From assembly GCA_017999915.1 (NCBI GenBank), contig JAGNKX010000026.1, forward strand, positions 1 to 50,021: 50,021 nt of DNA, written 5' to 3'. The notes beneath the pieces are model-generated. The model was not told the DNA's origin. It did no database searches and saw only the letters and a list, made by a program, of their open reading frames with translations. Numbering within the stretch: the stretch's first letter is position 1; the number at the start of each line of letters is the position of its first letter. The stretch comes from Spirochaetota bacterium. GTDB taxonomy: Bacteria; Spirochaetota; UBA4802; UBA5550. The translations under genes and the position numbers were made by a program. Shown here in pieces: positions 33,434 through 42,127 of this stretch.

Positions 33434-35250
33434 GAGGCACCTCCGATCGGTATATGGGCCGTTACGACCGTTCCCCTGCCCGCGGCGCCCTCGATGGCGA
33501 TGGTGCCGCCGCATGACAGGGCGCGCTCCCGTATCCCTATGAGTCCCAGGGAGCGGGCGTTGTTTATCTCCTCGCCGGTTATGCCCCTGCCGTTGTCCCG
33601 GATGGTCAGGATGAGCTCATCCGCGTCCATGACAAGGTCGACATCCACGGCCGTAGCATTGGCATGGCGTATGATATTTGTCAATGATTCCTGGACGATG
33701 CGGTAGATATTAATGGATTTTTTCTCATCGAGCTCCGGTTCCTCGGACCCGCTCGAAACGCGGCAGGCTATGCCGGTGCGCTTTTCGAACTCCCCGGCGG
33801 ACCATTCGATGGCCGCGATGAGCCCGATGTCGTCGAGTAGGTTGGGCCGGAGCTCCGAGGAAATCCGCCTGACGGTGTTTATGGTCGAGTCGATCATCGA
33901 GGACATCGCCTCGGCGCGGGATACCAGCTCGGGCTGCGAATCCAGCCTGTTCTTTATCCACGACAGGTCCATCTTCAATGCCGTGAGGGACTGTCCCAGG
34001 GCGTCATGGATCTCCCGGGCGATCCCGGTCCGCTCCTCCTCGCGGAGCGTCTGGAGGTGCGTTGAAAGGCCCCGGAGCTCTTCCCGAGACCCGGCCAGGT
34101 CCTCGAAGGTCGTCTTGCGCTCTATGACGATGCCGAGCCTCTCCGCCACGGCGTTCACCAGGTCGCGGTCCTCCTTCGTGAAGATATCCTCGTCGCCGGG
34201 CCCCTTCATGGCGTGGAAGAGCTCCACCGAACCTGTTTTCTTCCCGAAAACCTTCAGCGGCGCCACAAGGAACAGGGCCCCGGCAATGAACTTCTGCGAC
34301 GTGAATTCCCGGTCTCCGTAACGGATCCTGACGGAAACGAGCCCCGGGCTCTGGAACGCCGTGGGAACGATCTCGACCGTCTGGGTGAATATGTCATCGA
34401 GGGGCGTATCGATGTTCCCCGAGATGGTGGAAAGGCGGTACAGGCAGTTCAGCTCCTTGACCCGCTTGATCTTTTCAAAGAACAGCGCGTCCCTGACCCG
34501 CTCGAGCCTCCGGTGGCCCGTCACGTCCCGGATGATGCCCTGGCAGTTGAATTCCGATCCGCCCCGCGTGACGATCCGCGTCATCGTCAGGAGGCATTCG
34601 GCGTCGGAGCCGTCGCTCTTTTTCATCCGGACCGGCAGGTTTTCGATGAAATCACGGTCGTTGATATCGGCGAGGACCATCGCGCCGTCCTCGCGGTTCG
34701 CGAAGAGCTCGGCGATATTCATTGCCGCCAGGCGCCCCGGGGAGTATCCCGTAAGCTCGTGCATCGCGTTATTGACCGTGGTGATCGCGCCGTCGCGGCC
34801 GCACATGAAGATGGCGTCCCTCGACTGCTCGAAGAGGGCGCGGTACTTCGTCTCGCTCTCCCTGAGCCGACGGTCGATCCAGTTCCGGTGAAGGGACGTT
34901 TCGATGGTCGAGTAGAGCTCCTGCTCGTTGTAAGGCTTTACGATATACCCGTAAGGCTCGGTGACCTTGGCACGTTCGAGGGATGATTTGTCCGACATGG
35001 CGGTGATGAAGATCACCGGCGCGTCGGTGATCGTGCGCAGCTCCCAGGCGGTGTCTATGCCGTCCATGGCGCCTTCAAGCTTGATGTCCATTATGATGAG
35101 GTCGGGCAGCAGAACGGCCACCTTGTCGATGCACTCCCGGCCCGAAATCGCGTCGCCGACCACGTCGTAGCCGAGGCGCGTCAGGATCTGCCTGAGGTCC
35201 AGGGCCTCGATCGGCTCGTCCTCGACGATGAAGATCCTCATTCTCTCCAT
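33430..35250 (-). CDS. Sensor kinase with receiver, PAS, GAF and HisKA_3 domains
   Basis: About 606 residues from the ATG at 35250; an in-frame TTG at 35286 and an ATG at 35241 are alternatives and no ribosome site decides. N-terminal receiver (FIVEDEP, Asp55 in IIMDIKLEG, Lys in YIVKPYNEQ); PAS (YRALFEQSRDAIFMCGRDG); GAF (about 280-430); then HisKA_3 with EERTGIAREIHDALGQSL and an ATPase domain with DNGRGI. The protein is soluble, so it senses a cytosolic or receiver-linked signal. It signals to the NarL-type regulator downstream. An N-terminal receiver suggests input from another kinase. Confidence 0.9.
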   Translation of the reverse strand: MERMRIFIVEDEPIEALDLRQILTRLGYDVVGDAISGRECIDKVAVLLPDLIIMDIKLEGAMDGIDTAWELRTITDAPVIFITAMSDKSSLERAKVTEPYGYIVKPYNEQELYSTIETSLHRNWIDRRLRESETKYRALFEQSRDAIFMCGRDGAITTVNNAMHELTGYSPGRLAAMNIAELFANREDGAMVLADINDRDFIENLPVRMKKSDGSDAECLLTMTRIVTRGGSEFNCQGIIRDVTGHRRLERVRDALFFEKIKRVKELNCLYRLSTISGNIDTPLDDIFTQTVEIVPTAFQSPGLVSVRIRYGDREFTSQKFIAGALFLVAPLKVFGKKTGSVELFHAMKGPGDEDIFTKEDRDLVNAVAERLGIVIERKTTFEDLAGSREELRGLSTHLQTLREEERTGIAREIHDALGQSLTALKMDLSWIKNRLDSQPELVSRAEAMSSMIDSTINTVRRISSELRPNLLDDIGLIAAIEWSAGEFEKRTGIACRVSSGSEEPELDEKKSINIYRIVQESLTNIIRHANATAVDVDLVMDADELILTIRDNGRGITGEEINNARSLGLIGIRERALSCGGTIAIEGAAGRGTVVTAHIPIGGAS

Positions 35251-35322
35251 GGATGAATCTGTATCAGCGGACGAGGAATCGGTCAATGAAAAAATAGGCC
35301 ATGCGACGACGGCCCGGCGCTA

Positions 35323-35682
35323 TTATTTTTTTGAGCGGTAATTCAGGAAGGAGAACAATCTCCTCTCTTTAAGATAATCCATGTCGTACATGCGGTCGAA
35401 TGCTTCCCTCTCGAAGATAATGTTCATGTATGCCTCGTGCCAGGCCATTCCTCGCAGGCGGCTGACGAGGAATAACAGGGCGTACCAGACGGCGAATATG
35501 ACAAGGAGAAGCTCGATCTGCTGCCGGATATGGATCCTCTCATGATTGATGGTGATGGCGGCCTCGGCGGTGCCGCGCAGCTCCTTTCGAATGATGATGA
35601 ACGGAAAGATGGTCAGCCCGGTTATGCCTGGAAACCAGGGGACCAGGAATCTGATCAGGCGCGTGCTGAAGATGGTGATCAT
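35323..35682 (-). CDS. Small membrane protein with HEXXH motif
   Basis: The protein has 119 residues. It has a hydrophobic N-terminus (residues 5-30), NHERIHIRQQ (H47-E48-x-x-H51), a membrane helix (LLLVIFAVWYALLFLVS) and then FEREAFDRMYD (E91/E93). HEXXH plus a later Glu is the zinc-ligand pattern of gluzincin metallopeptidases. Similar small proteins with this HERIHxRQQ pattern are common in Bacteroidetes genomes as uncharacterised proteins. The size is small for a protease. It lies two bases after the lipoprotein gene and 72 bases before the kinase. Confidence 0.65.
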   Translation of the reverse strand: MITIFSTRLIRFLVPWFPGITGLTIFPFIIIRKELRGTAEAAITINHERIHIRQQIELLLVIFAVWYALLFLVSRLRGMAWHEAYMNIIFEREAFDRMYDMDYLKERRLFSFLNYRSKK

Positions 35683-35684
35683 GC

Positions 35685-36074
35685 CTATTCCGTTTTAACT
35701 TTCGGAAAGGACTCGCCGGTCACGGGGCAGCCGGCGAGAATAAGGAGCCGCAGCCTGTCAAGGGAGGCGCATTCTTTTTTACGGCACTTGCCGTCTCCAT
35801 CTACGGAGGGATAGCCCTTCTTGTATGAGTCGAGGGACTGGTACAGCTCGATCCGCCTCTTGCGGTACTCGTTCATCTCCCTTTTTTTCCTCGCCCGGGC
35901 CTGGGTGCTCAGGTTGTGCCACTTCGACGTCGAGGGTTTGAGCTCGTCGTTTTCGGTGAGACATTTCTGGGACATTTTTTCCAGCTTTGTTTCGCCCCAT
36001 TTCCCCCCTAGCGTGGCGCAGGAGGCCATAAAGGCCATGGTTATGACAGCGGACAGCATTATGCGTTTCATCAT
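35685..36074 (-). CDS. Small hypothetical lipoprotein
   Basis: The protein has 129 residues with lipobox MASC (Cys19). The mature part is highly charged (ARARKKREMNEYRKRRIELY) and has four more cysteines (KCLTEN, KCRKKEC, GCPVTG). A GGAG box precedes the start. It is followed by the HEXXH membrane protein two bases later. No family recognised. Confidence 0.65.
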   Translation of the reverse strand: MMKRIMLSAVITMAFMASCATLGGKWGETKLEKMSQKCLTENDELKPSTSKWHNLSTQARARKKREMNEYRKRRIELYQSLDSYKKGYPSVDGDGKCRKKECASLDRLRLLILAGCPVTGESFPKVKTE

Positions 36075-36261
36075 AAACTCCTTTCAATGCGAATGCGCGG
36101 ATGCCCTTGTGCGAATTCGTGCGAACAGTAGGATGATAAAACCACTGTTACAACTTTTCAGTCAATCTTTTTTAGGAATTATTGTTCTTTAAACCCGCCC
36201 GGCCGGGATTTGACTTCATAATAAATTTTCCAATTAATTTTAAAAAAATATTCCAAAAAAT

Positions 36262-36298
36262 TTGACGATCGCGATTTTATTATATTATATTATATGGT
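36262..36298 (+). promoter_or_regulatory. Possible promoter of the small coiled protein gene
   Basis: TTGACG at 36262-36267 is followed, after 17-18 bases, by a TTATAT/TATATT stretch inside a repetitive TATTATAT run. The exact -10 box cannot be fixed. Confidence 0.4.
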
Positions 36299-36440
36299 TT
36301 GATTAAATATGGGGTCCCTGATAATTCCAGGGAAAGCTGGTTCCGGAATCACGGAGTTTGACATTATAAAAACAACAGTCAAACAATCAAAAATCAAGGT
36401 GGCCCCGAAAGATTATAAAGGATTGAATGGAGGTTCGTAT

Positions 36441-36629
36441 ATGAAAAGAGAAAAGGTTTCAAACAAGGCCAACAAGATCGAGCAGGAGATCATCAGAAAA
36501 GAGCGGCTTGCGCGGGACGCGAAAAACAAGGGGATGCATGCGGTATACAGCAACTACGTCATGGATATCTCCGTTTTGAAGTCCCAGCTTCAGAAGCTGT
36601 CGACCGGACCGCTCAGCAGCGCAAGCTGA
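36441..36629 (+). CDS. Small coiled-coil protein
   Basis: The protein has 62 residues from the ATG at 36441, with GGAGG eight bases upstream; the longer frame from 36309 lacks a ribosome site. It is rich in Lys, Arg and Glu with a heptad-like pattern (KANKIEQEIIRKERLARD), then LKSQLQKLSTGP. It is a soluble helical hairpin or coiled coil. A terminator follows at 36744. No family recognised. Confidence 0.6.
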   Translation: MKREKVSNKANKIEQEIIRKERLARDAKNKGMHAVYSNYVMDISVLKSQLQKLSTGPLSSAS

Positions 36630-36743
36630 TTTCGCCGATCAACGGCCCGAAGGACCTTTCCTTACACCGAACTGTCCCGGCCAGGCGTGCCATGGGCAAG
36701 ACCTGACGGGATACGATTAAGCCGCGGATTCACATCCGCCCCC

Positions 36744-36776
36744 ACACAGAAACCCCCTCCCGGGGGTTTTGTGTTT
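36744..36776. terminator. Bidirectional rho-independent terminator
   Basis: ACACAGAAACCCCC pairs with GGGGGTTTTGTGT around the loop TCCC (one bulged G), followed by TTT. It ends the small coiled protein transcript on the plus strand and the sirtuin gene on the minus strand. Confidence 0.75.
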
Positions 36777-36788
36777 CAGGCAATGCCC

Positions 36789-37610
36789 TCATTTTTTACA
36801 GCAGTTCTTGATGGCGCCCAGTATGGCGGGGATCGCTTCACCGGTCTTCATCGGCAGATACACATCGGTGACATCCTCAAAAGCGTTTTCATTGGGATTT
36901 ATGACAATGATTTCAGAGCCAAGCCTCTTGGCGTCAAAGGGAATCTCCGCCGCGGGATAGACGACGCCGGACGTTCCCAGGACGAGCATCACGTCGCAGT
37001 CATGGGCTGCGGCAAAGGCGCGGGGCAGCTGCAGCACCGCCTCTCCGAACATGACCACATCGGGCCTCGTGAGAGACCCGCAGGCCTCGCAGTGCGGGAC
37101 CAGGCCGAGCAGCGCCTGCAGGGAGAATTCCCTGGCGGCGCCGAGCTTTGCCTTGAGTTCTGACACGAAGGGCTTCCGGGAGAATTCCGCTTTTTTCCCA
37201 CAGGAAACGCACACCATGCGGAAAAGATTGCCGTGCACCTCGATCACCGACCTGCTGCCCGCCTCCTGCTGAAGATTATCAATATTCTGCGTAATGATAT
37301 TTTTCAATATTCCCAATTTCTCAAGCTCAGCCAGCGCCCTGTGGCCAGGATTACAATCGGCCTTCTCAAAAACGTCGAGCAATTCCATGAGAATGGAAAG
37401 GATGCGGCCGGGGTGTTTCTTGAGGGTGGAAATAATGCCTTCCGGCGTGCCCATCTCCATGGGATTGATGCGGTCCCAGATTCCGCCCGGATCTCGGAAG
37501 GTGGCTATACCGCTTTCAGCGGAAACGCCGGATCCGCAAAAGGCGGCGGCGTTTTTTGTGCCGGATAATAGTTCAGCCGCCCGCGATATCTCGTTTCGGT
37601 ACTGTTCCAT
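36789..37610 (-). CDS. cobB: Sir2-family NAD-dependent protein deacylase
   Basis: The protein has 273 residues. NAD loop FCGSGVSAESGIATFRDPGG (residues 25-44), TQNIDNLQQEAG, catalytic His126 in VIEVHGN, and four zinc cysteines C134, C137, C174 and C177. The family removes acyl groups from lysines using NAD and, in bacteria, regulates acyl-CoA synthetases. The usual His after TQNID is Gln here (TQNIDNLQQ), a change in the NAD site worth noting. An acyl-CoA ligase is encoded at 44121, a possible target. Confidence 0.88.
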   Translation of the reverse strand: MEQYRNEISRAAELLSGTKNAAAFCGSGVSAESGIATFRDPGGIWDRINPMEMGTPEGIISTLKKHPGRILSILMELLDVFEKADCNPGHRALAELEKLGILKNIITQNIDNLQQEAGSRSVIEVHGNLFRMVCVSCGKKAEFSRKPFVSELKAKLGAAREFSLQALLGLVPHCEACGSLTRPDVVMFGEAVLQLPRAFAAAHDCDVMLVLGTSGVVYPAAEIPFDAKRLGSEIIVINPNENAFEDVTDVYLPMKTGEAIPAILGAIKNCCKK

Positions 37611-37844
37611 GAAAGGTCTGCCGGTTAGTTATTTATACAGCGCTATGGCGCTAACGCCACGTGAAGATAACTATCCGTCCAGGCGTCCGGTTGTCAAATA
37701 ATTATTTATTCTTTTTGATTGAAATGTAATGATGCGATTGCTACCGCGCAAAACCAGGGATGGATCCCCGAAAAAGAATTGACTTCCCCCCTAATTGATA
37801 TTCACTTTTGAAAGAATGTCAATTCTCGCTACCGGGAGAACCAA
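37611..37844. other. Divergent intergenic region
   Basis: No gene in 234 bases between the divergent sirtuin and hydrolase genes. A TTGACT at 37779-37784 could be a -35 box of the hydrolase gene, but no good -10 box follows. Confidence 0.35.
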
Positions 37845-38771
37845 ATGAAGATTCTGAAATACCTTTCCATTTTTCTTTTCATAATAATCGTCTTCCCTCT
37901 GGCGTTCCTCTACCTTGCCCCGGCGAAGGCCACTGGATCCATCCATTGGGCCGGTCAAAAGATGTCCGGCGTCGAGCGCAGGGAGATCACCCTTCCCGGC
38001 GGATTGCGATATGTCTACCTCGAAGGCGGCAAAGGCGAGCCCCTGATGCTCTTCCACGGCTTCGGCGGCGACAAGTATAACTTCATGCTGATTGCCCGGT
38101 ACCTGACGTCCCATTACCGGGTCATCATTCCCGACCATATCGGCTTCGGCGAATCAGCCCACCCGGCCGACGCCGATTACACCACCAGGGCCCAGGCTGA
38201 GCGCCTCCATGGCCTGGCAAAGGCCCTGGGCATCGAGAATCTCCATGTAGGCGGCAACTCCATGGGAGGCCATATAGCCATGGCCTATGCATCCCTGTAC
38301 CCGAAAGAGGTCAAGAGCCTCTGGCTCCTGGACCCGGGCGGCGTCTGGTCCGCGCCTGAAAGCGACCTGAGGAAGATCATCCGCGAAAAAGGAAAGAACC
38401 CCCTCATGGCGAGCACCGAAGAGGAATTCGCGGAGATATTCAAGTTTGTCATGAGCGATCCGCCTCCCATCCCGCGGCCCATGCTCAATGTCATGGCCCG
38501 AGAGCGTAAAAAGAACTTCGATCTGGAGGCACGCATATTCAAGCAGCTGACCGGCGATACCGTGGAAAAAGTGATAAAAGGATCCACCGTGCCCGCCCTC
38601 ATAGTCTGGGGAAAAGAGGACCGTGTGCTCAGCCCGGCATCTGCGGAGATCCTTCATAAGCTCATGCCTAACTCACGGGTGATCATGATGCCCGGCATAG
38701 GCCACCTGCCGATGATCGAGGATCCGGGCAAGTGCGCCGAAGACTACCTGAAATTTCGCGCCTCCCTGTGA
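37845..38771 (+). CDS. Alpha/beta hydrolase with N-terminal membrane anchor
   Basis: The protein has 308 residues. A hydrophobic N-terminus (residues 5-25) is a signal anchor. The hydrolase core has oxyanion HGFGG, nucleophile elbow GNSMGG (Ser139), Asp259 in GKEDRVLSP and His287 in PGIGHLPM, a complete triad. A cap region lies between about residues 165 and 245. It is most likely a lipase or esterase in the periplasm or on the membrane. It lies before the third dehydratase pair, on the same strand, with 190 bases between. Confidence 0.85.
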   Translation: MKILKYLSIFLFIIIVFPLAFLYLAPAKATGSIHWAGQKMSGVERREITLPGGLRYVYLEGGKGEPLMLFHGFGGDKYNFMLIARYLTSHYRVIIPDHIGFGESAHPADADYTTRAQAERLHGLAKALGIENLHVGGNSMGGHIAMAYASLYPKEVKSLWLLDPGGVWSAPESDLRKIIREKGKNPLMASTEEEFAEIFKFVMSDPPPIPRPMLNVMARERKKNFDLEARIFKQLTGDTVEKVIKGSTVPALIVWGKEDRVLSPASAEILHKLMPNSRVIMMPGIGHLPMIEDPGKCAEDYLKFRASL

Positions 38772-38813
38772 CGGTAAAAGCGCCATGCAATAGCAATTTG
38801 AATTCACTTTGAC

Positions 38814-38841
38814 TTGACTTTGCCGCACTTGATTGTATCTT
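38814..38841 (+). promoter_or_regulatory. Possible promoter of the third dehydratase pair
   Basis: TTGACT at 38814-38819 and TATCTT at 38836-38841 with a 16-base spacer, about 120 bases before the gene. Two overlapping TTGACT-like boxes make the exact -35 uncertain. Confidence 0.45.
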
Positions 38842-38961
38842 TTGGAAAAATGTTGAAACAGCGGGCCAGACAGTTCTTTCATAGAAAACAGAGTATGCAT
38901 TAACCGGCGCCCGGCGTTTCCGGTCGCCATATCATTGAGCAGGAACAGGTTCGGTTCTCCC

Positions 38962-39993
38962 ATGAAAACGATAGCGTATTTCGACTCCTCCCATGACATG
39001 CCTGAAGAGATCATCATGGCCGCCGGGTTCGTCCCGTACAAGATCTTTGGCGACGTCCATAATTCCAACGCCCCGGCCGACCAGTACCTCCAGGCCTTCT
39101 TCTGCCCGGCGGCGCGGAGCTTCCTCACAGAGGCGCTGGCGAAATCCTCCCAGTGGGAAGGCATCATCGTCGCCCAGGGCTGCAACGCCACCAACCGCCA
39201 TTACGATGTGTGGAAACGCCACGTGGAAACGCCTTTCCTCTACTGGTTCAACGGCCCCATCAAGGACGACGCCATGGCCCTCCGCTTCATGAAAACCGAG
39301 CTGTGGCGGCTCATCGATTCTTTGAACAGCCGGTACAAGGTGTCCATAACCGATGACATGATCGCGGGCGCCATCCGCGAGTCCAACGAGGTTAAGAAGA
39401 GACTCCAGGCCCTTTCTATCCTGAGGAGCAAAAAGGACATCCCCAACAGGGACTATCTCGATGCGCTTATAAAAAGCATGACGATGCCAAAGAAAGACGC
39501 GGTCGCGACTATCGACGCAATGATCGCCAAGGCGGAAAAGAGCGGGCCATTCCCGAACAACAAGAAGAAGGTGCTTCTCACCGGCTCCGACGTGACCTAC
39601 CCGGAGCTCATGGACCAGATCGACGAGTCCGGATTCAGGGTGGTCCGCGACGATCTTTCCGTCGGGGAGCGGTATTACGCCAACCTTATACCGGAGGACG
39701 GGAGCCCCGTGGACGCCCTGGCCCGCTACTACCTGGCGGTGCCGAGGCCCGCCACCAAGGTGGGACTCCGCAAGAGGATAGAGTTCCTGGAAAAGTCCCT
39801 GTCGGAGTCTAACCTGGACACGGTCATTTCCCAGAACATCAAGTTCTGCGAGCCCTTCGCCTACGATTCGGTCCTGGTGAACGGAGAGCTCAAGGACAGG
39901 GGGACCCGCGTCCTCCACCTGGAACGCGAATTCACGCCCGGCCCGGACCACCAGCTCATGAACCGGCTCGCCGCATTTTCCGAGATGCTATAG
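38962..39993 (+). CDS. 2-hydroxyacyl-CoA dehydratase-family small subunit, third pair
   Basis: About 343 residues from the ATG at 38962 (a TTG at 38935 is possible). It has the family blocks AGFVPYKIFGDVHN, QAFFCPAARSFLTEAL (Cys48) and VAQGCNATNRHYDVW (Cys74), then DTVISQNIKFCEPFAYDS and VLHLEREF. Where the other two small subunits have TCSY, this one has FDSSHDMPEEI, so the first cluster cysteine is missing. The cluster may be coordinated differently or be absent. It is paired with the next gene. Confidence 0.8.
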   Translation: MKTIAYFDSSHDMPEEIIMAAGFVPYKIFGDVHNSNAPADQYLQAFFCPAARSFLTEALAKSSQWEGIIVAQGCNATNRHYDVWKRHVETPFLYWFNGPIKDDAMALRFMKTELWRLIDSLNSRYKVSITDDMIAGAIRESNEVKKRLQALSILRSKKDIPNRDYLDALIKSMTMPKKDAVATIDAMIAKAEKSGPFPNNKKKVLLTGSDVTYPELMDQIDESGFRVVRDDLSVGERYYANLIPEDGSPVDALARYYLAVPRPATKVGLRKRIEFLEKSLSESNLDTVISQNIKFCEPFAYDSVLVNGELKDRGTRVLHLEREFTPGPDHQLMNRLAAFSEML

Positions 39994-40002
39994 GTGATTA
40001 CC

Positions 40003-41292
40003 ATGAACCAGCAACAAGCAACGCAATCAACGCAGGAAGCGCCCCAGGTCAGGATCGACACCCTGCCCCATGCCAAGGACCTCAAGTGGCCCATGCTCTG
40101 GTACCTCCTGGTGGGCCAGCTCTATTCGATGCTCCCCTGGAAAAAGACCGCGTGGACCTGCGCCGGCTTCCCGGTGGAGCTCCTCTGGGGCTTCGACATC
40201 TTCCCCCTGCACCCGGAAAACATGGCCACCGTGGCCGCCGCCCAGAAGCAGGCCCAGAGACTGATAGAGCACGCCGAGAGCATGGGATACTCACGGGACC
40301 TCTGCTCCTACTGCAAGACCAATTTCGGCGCCGTGGACACTAACATCAAGACCACCCTGGGCGGCATTGCCAGGCCCGACATCATAACCTGCACCAACAC
40401 CATCTGCGACACCCACTGGAAATGGTTCCAGATACAGGCCGAAAAGCTGAAGGTGTCCATTTTCGTCTTCGACTGCCCGAAGATCGTGAGCGGCACCGAC
40501 GAGCGCACCATCGAGGGCTACATCAATTACATGGTGGAGCAGTTTTACGATTTCTTCGAATTCGTGAAAAAGCACACCGGGAAGAAGCTCAACATCGAAC
40601 GGCTGAACAGGGCCTGCGAGGAATCGGAATACATGAGCGTCCTCTGGAGGGACATCTACGAATACCGCAAGAGCGTTCCCAGCCCCTACAGCTCGGCCGA
40701 GACGTCGGCGTCGTTCTTTCCCCTCGTGGTATTGCCCGGCAAGAAGGTGGGTATCAATTTCTTCAAGAAGATCAGGGCCGACATCAAAAAGCGCGTCGAG
40801 AGCGGCGCGGGAACCCTTTCCGGCGGCGCCCCGGAGAAATACCGCCTCCTCTTCGAGGGTATCCCCTTCTGGTACAAGATGCGGTTCATGTACGACCTGG
40901 CGAAATACAACGCCGTGGTGACCTATGAGCCCTACACCTTCTCCTTCGCGCCCCCGAAGCCGGTGGGTAAGGATTACACTGAGACCCTCAGGGACGTGGC
41001 CCGCATCATGATGGACCTTCCCTACTCCTATAACCTGGAAAAACGCATCCAGTACTTCGAGCAGGCCGTGCGCGATTTCAAGATCGACGGCGTCATTCTC
41101 CACGAAAACCTTTCGTGCCGGCCGTCGAGCACCGGAATGATCGATTTAAAAAACGCCATCCAGGAGGACCTGGGGGTTCCGGTCCTTATCATCCAGTGCG
41201 ACATGAACGACCCCCGCGCCTATTCGGAGGCGCAGATGAAGACCAGGACCGAAAGCTTCATCGAAGTGATGGAGAAAAACCGGAAGCGATAG
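40003..41292 (+). CDS. 2-hydroxyacyl-CoA dehydratase-family large subunit, third pair
   Basis: About 429 residues from the ATG at 40003 with AGGTG six bases upstream. Family blocks are WTCAGFPVELLWGFDIFPLH, SRDLCSYCKTNFGAV, ITCTNTICDTHWKWF, VFDCPKI and the C-terminal LHENLSCRPSSTGMIDL. Cysteines in the first two blocks are the usual ligands. No activator lies next to this pair, so it must borrow one of the three at 12.7-19.6 kb or act without. Substrate unknown. Confidence 0.83.
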   Translation: MNQQQATQSTQEAPQVRIDTLPHAKDLKWPMLWYLLVGQLYSMLPWKKTAWTCAGFPVELLWGFDIFPLHPENMATVAAAQKQAQRLIEHAESMGYSRDLCSYCKTNFGAVDTNIKTTLGGIARPDIITCTNTICDTHWKWFQIQAEKLKVSIFVFDCPKIVSGTDERTIEGYINYMVEQFYDFFEFVKKHTGKKLNIERLNRACEESEYMSVLWRDIYEYRKSVPSPYSSAETSASFFPLVVLPGKKVGINFFKKIRADIKKRVESGAGTLSGGAPEKYRLLFEGIPFWYKMRFMYDLAKYNAVVTYEPYTFSFAPPKPVGKDYTETLRDVARIMMDLPYSYNLEKRIQYFEQAVRDFKIDGVILHENLSCRPSSTGMIDLKNAIQEDLGVPVLIIQCDMNDPRAYSEAQMKTRTESFIEVMEKNRKR

Positions 41293-41440
41293 GTATTCGT
41301 TCTGCCGCCGTTCGACAAACAGGCCTCATGCCGGCCGGCAAAGCCACGGTGTCGGATGCTTTTCCCATATACTGCCCGGTCGTCCCTGAATAACTTTTTT
41401 TCTTGCTAAATGAGCTGCCCTGAATTATATTATTCAGATA

Positions 41441-42127
41441 GTGAAAAGCATAAAAAAAATCGCTCCCGCTTTTCCTGCGGCCCCACCGGGATGGACTATC
41501 GTGGCTAAGACCGCCATCCCCGTGATAATAACGCTTTTACTTTTCATCATAACCACCCATGTCGTTTCGATCCCTTCCTTTAAAAGCGCTCTTCTTGAAT
41601 CCAAAAAGCAGCTCCCCATCGACCTCTCGATGACGGTATTGAGCCTCCTCTCCAATTACGAATCCCGCGTGCGCCTTGGAGAGATATCCCCGGCGGAGGC
41701 CAGGAAAAGGGCGATCCTTCGCATAAGGGATCTGCGCTACGGCCCGGAGAACAAATACTATTTCTGGATAAACGATACGACCCCCAGGATGGTCATGCAT
41801 CCCTATCGTTCGGAACTGGAGGGAAAAGATTTGACGTATTACGCCGATTCCTCGGGCAAGCGCCTCTTCGTTGAGATGGTCGACGTCGCAAAGAAAAATA
41901 AATCCGGTTTCGTCGAATATATTTGGCAATGGACCGATAAAACGGACCTTGAGACAAAAAAAATATCATATGTCGTTCTCTTTGAACCATGGCAGTGGAT
42001 AATCGGCACCGGCGTCTATTACAGGGATGTGGAGCATGTTATCAACGACCTGACGAAAAACATCAACAGGGCCTTCACCGCCATCATTATCATCGTGGCC
42101 ATGGTTTCGTCCTTCGTAATCATCTAG
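41441..42127 (+). pseudogene. Cache sensor half of a histidine kinase, ended by an in-frame amber codon
   Basis: From a GTG at 41441 the frame encodes a cytosolic start, a membrane helix (AIPVIITLLLFIITTHVVS), an extracytoplasmic Cache domain (KYYFWINDTTPRMVMHPY, YVVLFEPWQWIIGTGVYY) and a second helix (AFTAIIIIVAMVSSFVII). It stops at TAG 42125-42127. The same frame continues directly with SLVREKKRMTAEENLRK and a complete kinase domain. A single base change would restore a 455-codon sensor kinase. It may be a recent pseudogene, a sequencing error or a readthrough site. Single Cache domains bind small organic acids. Confidence 0.7.
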
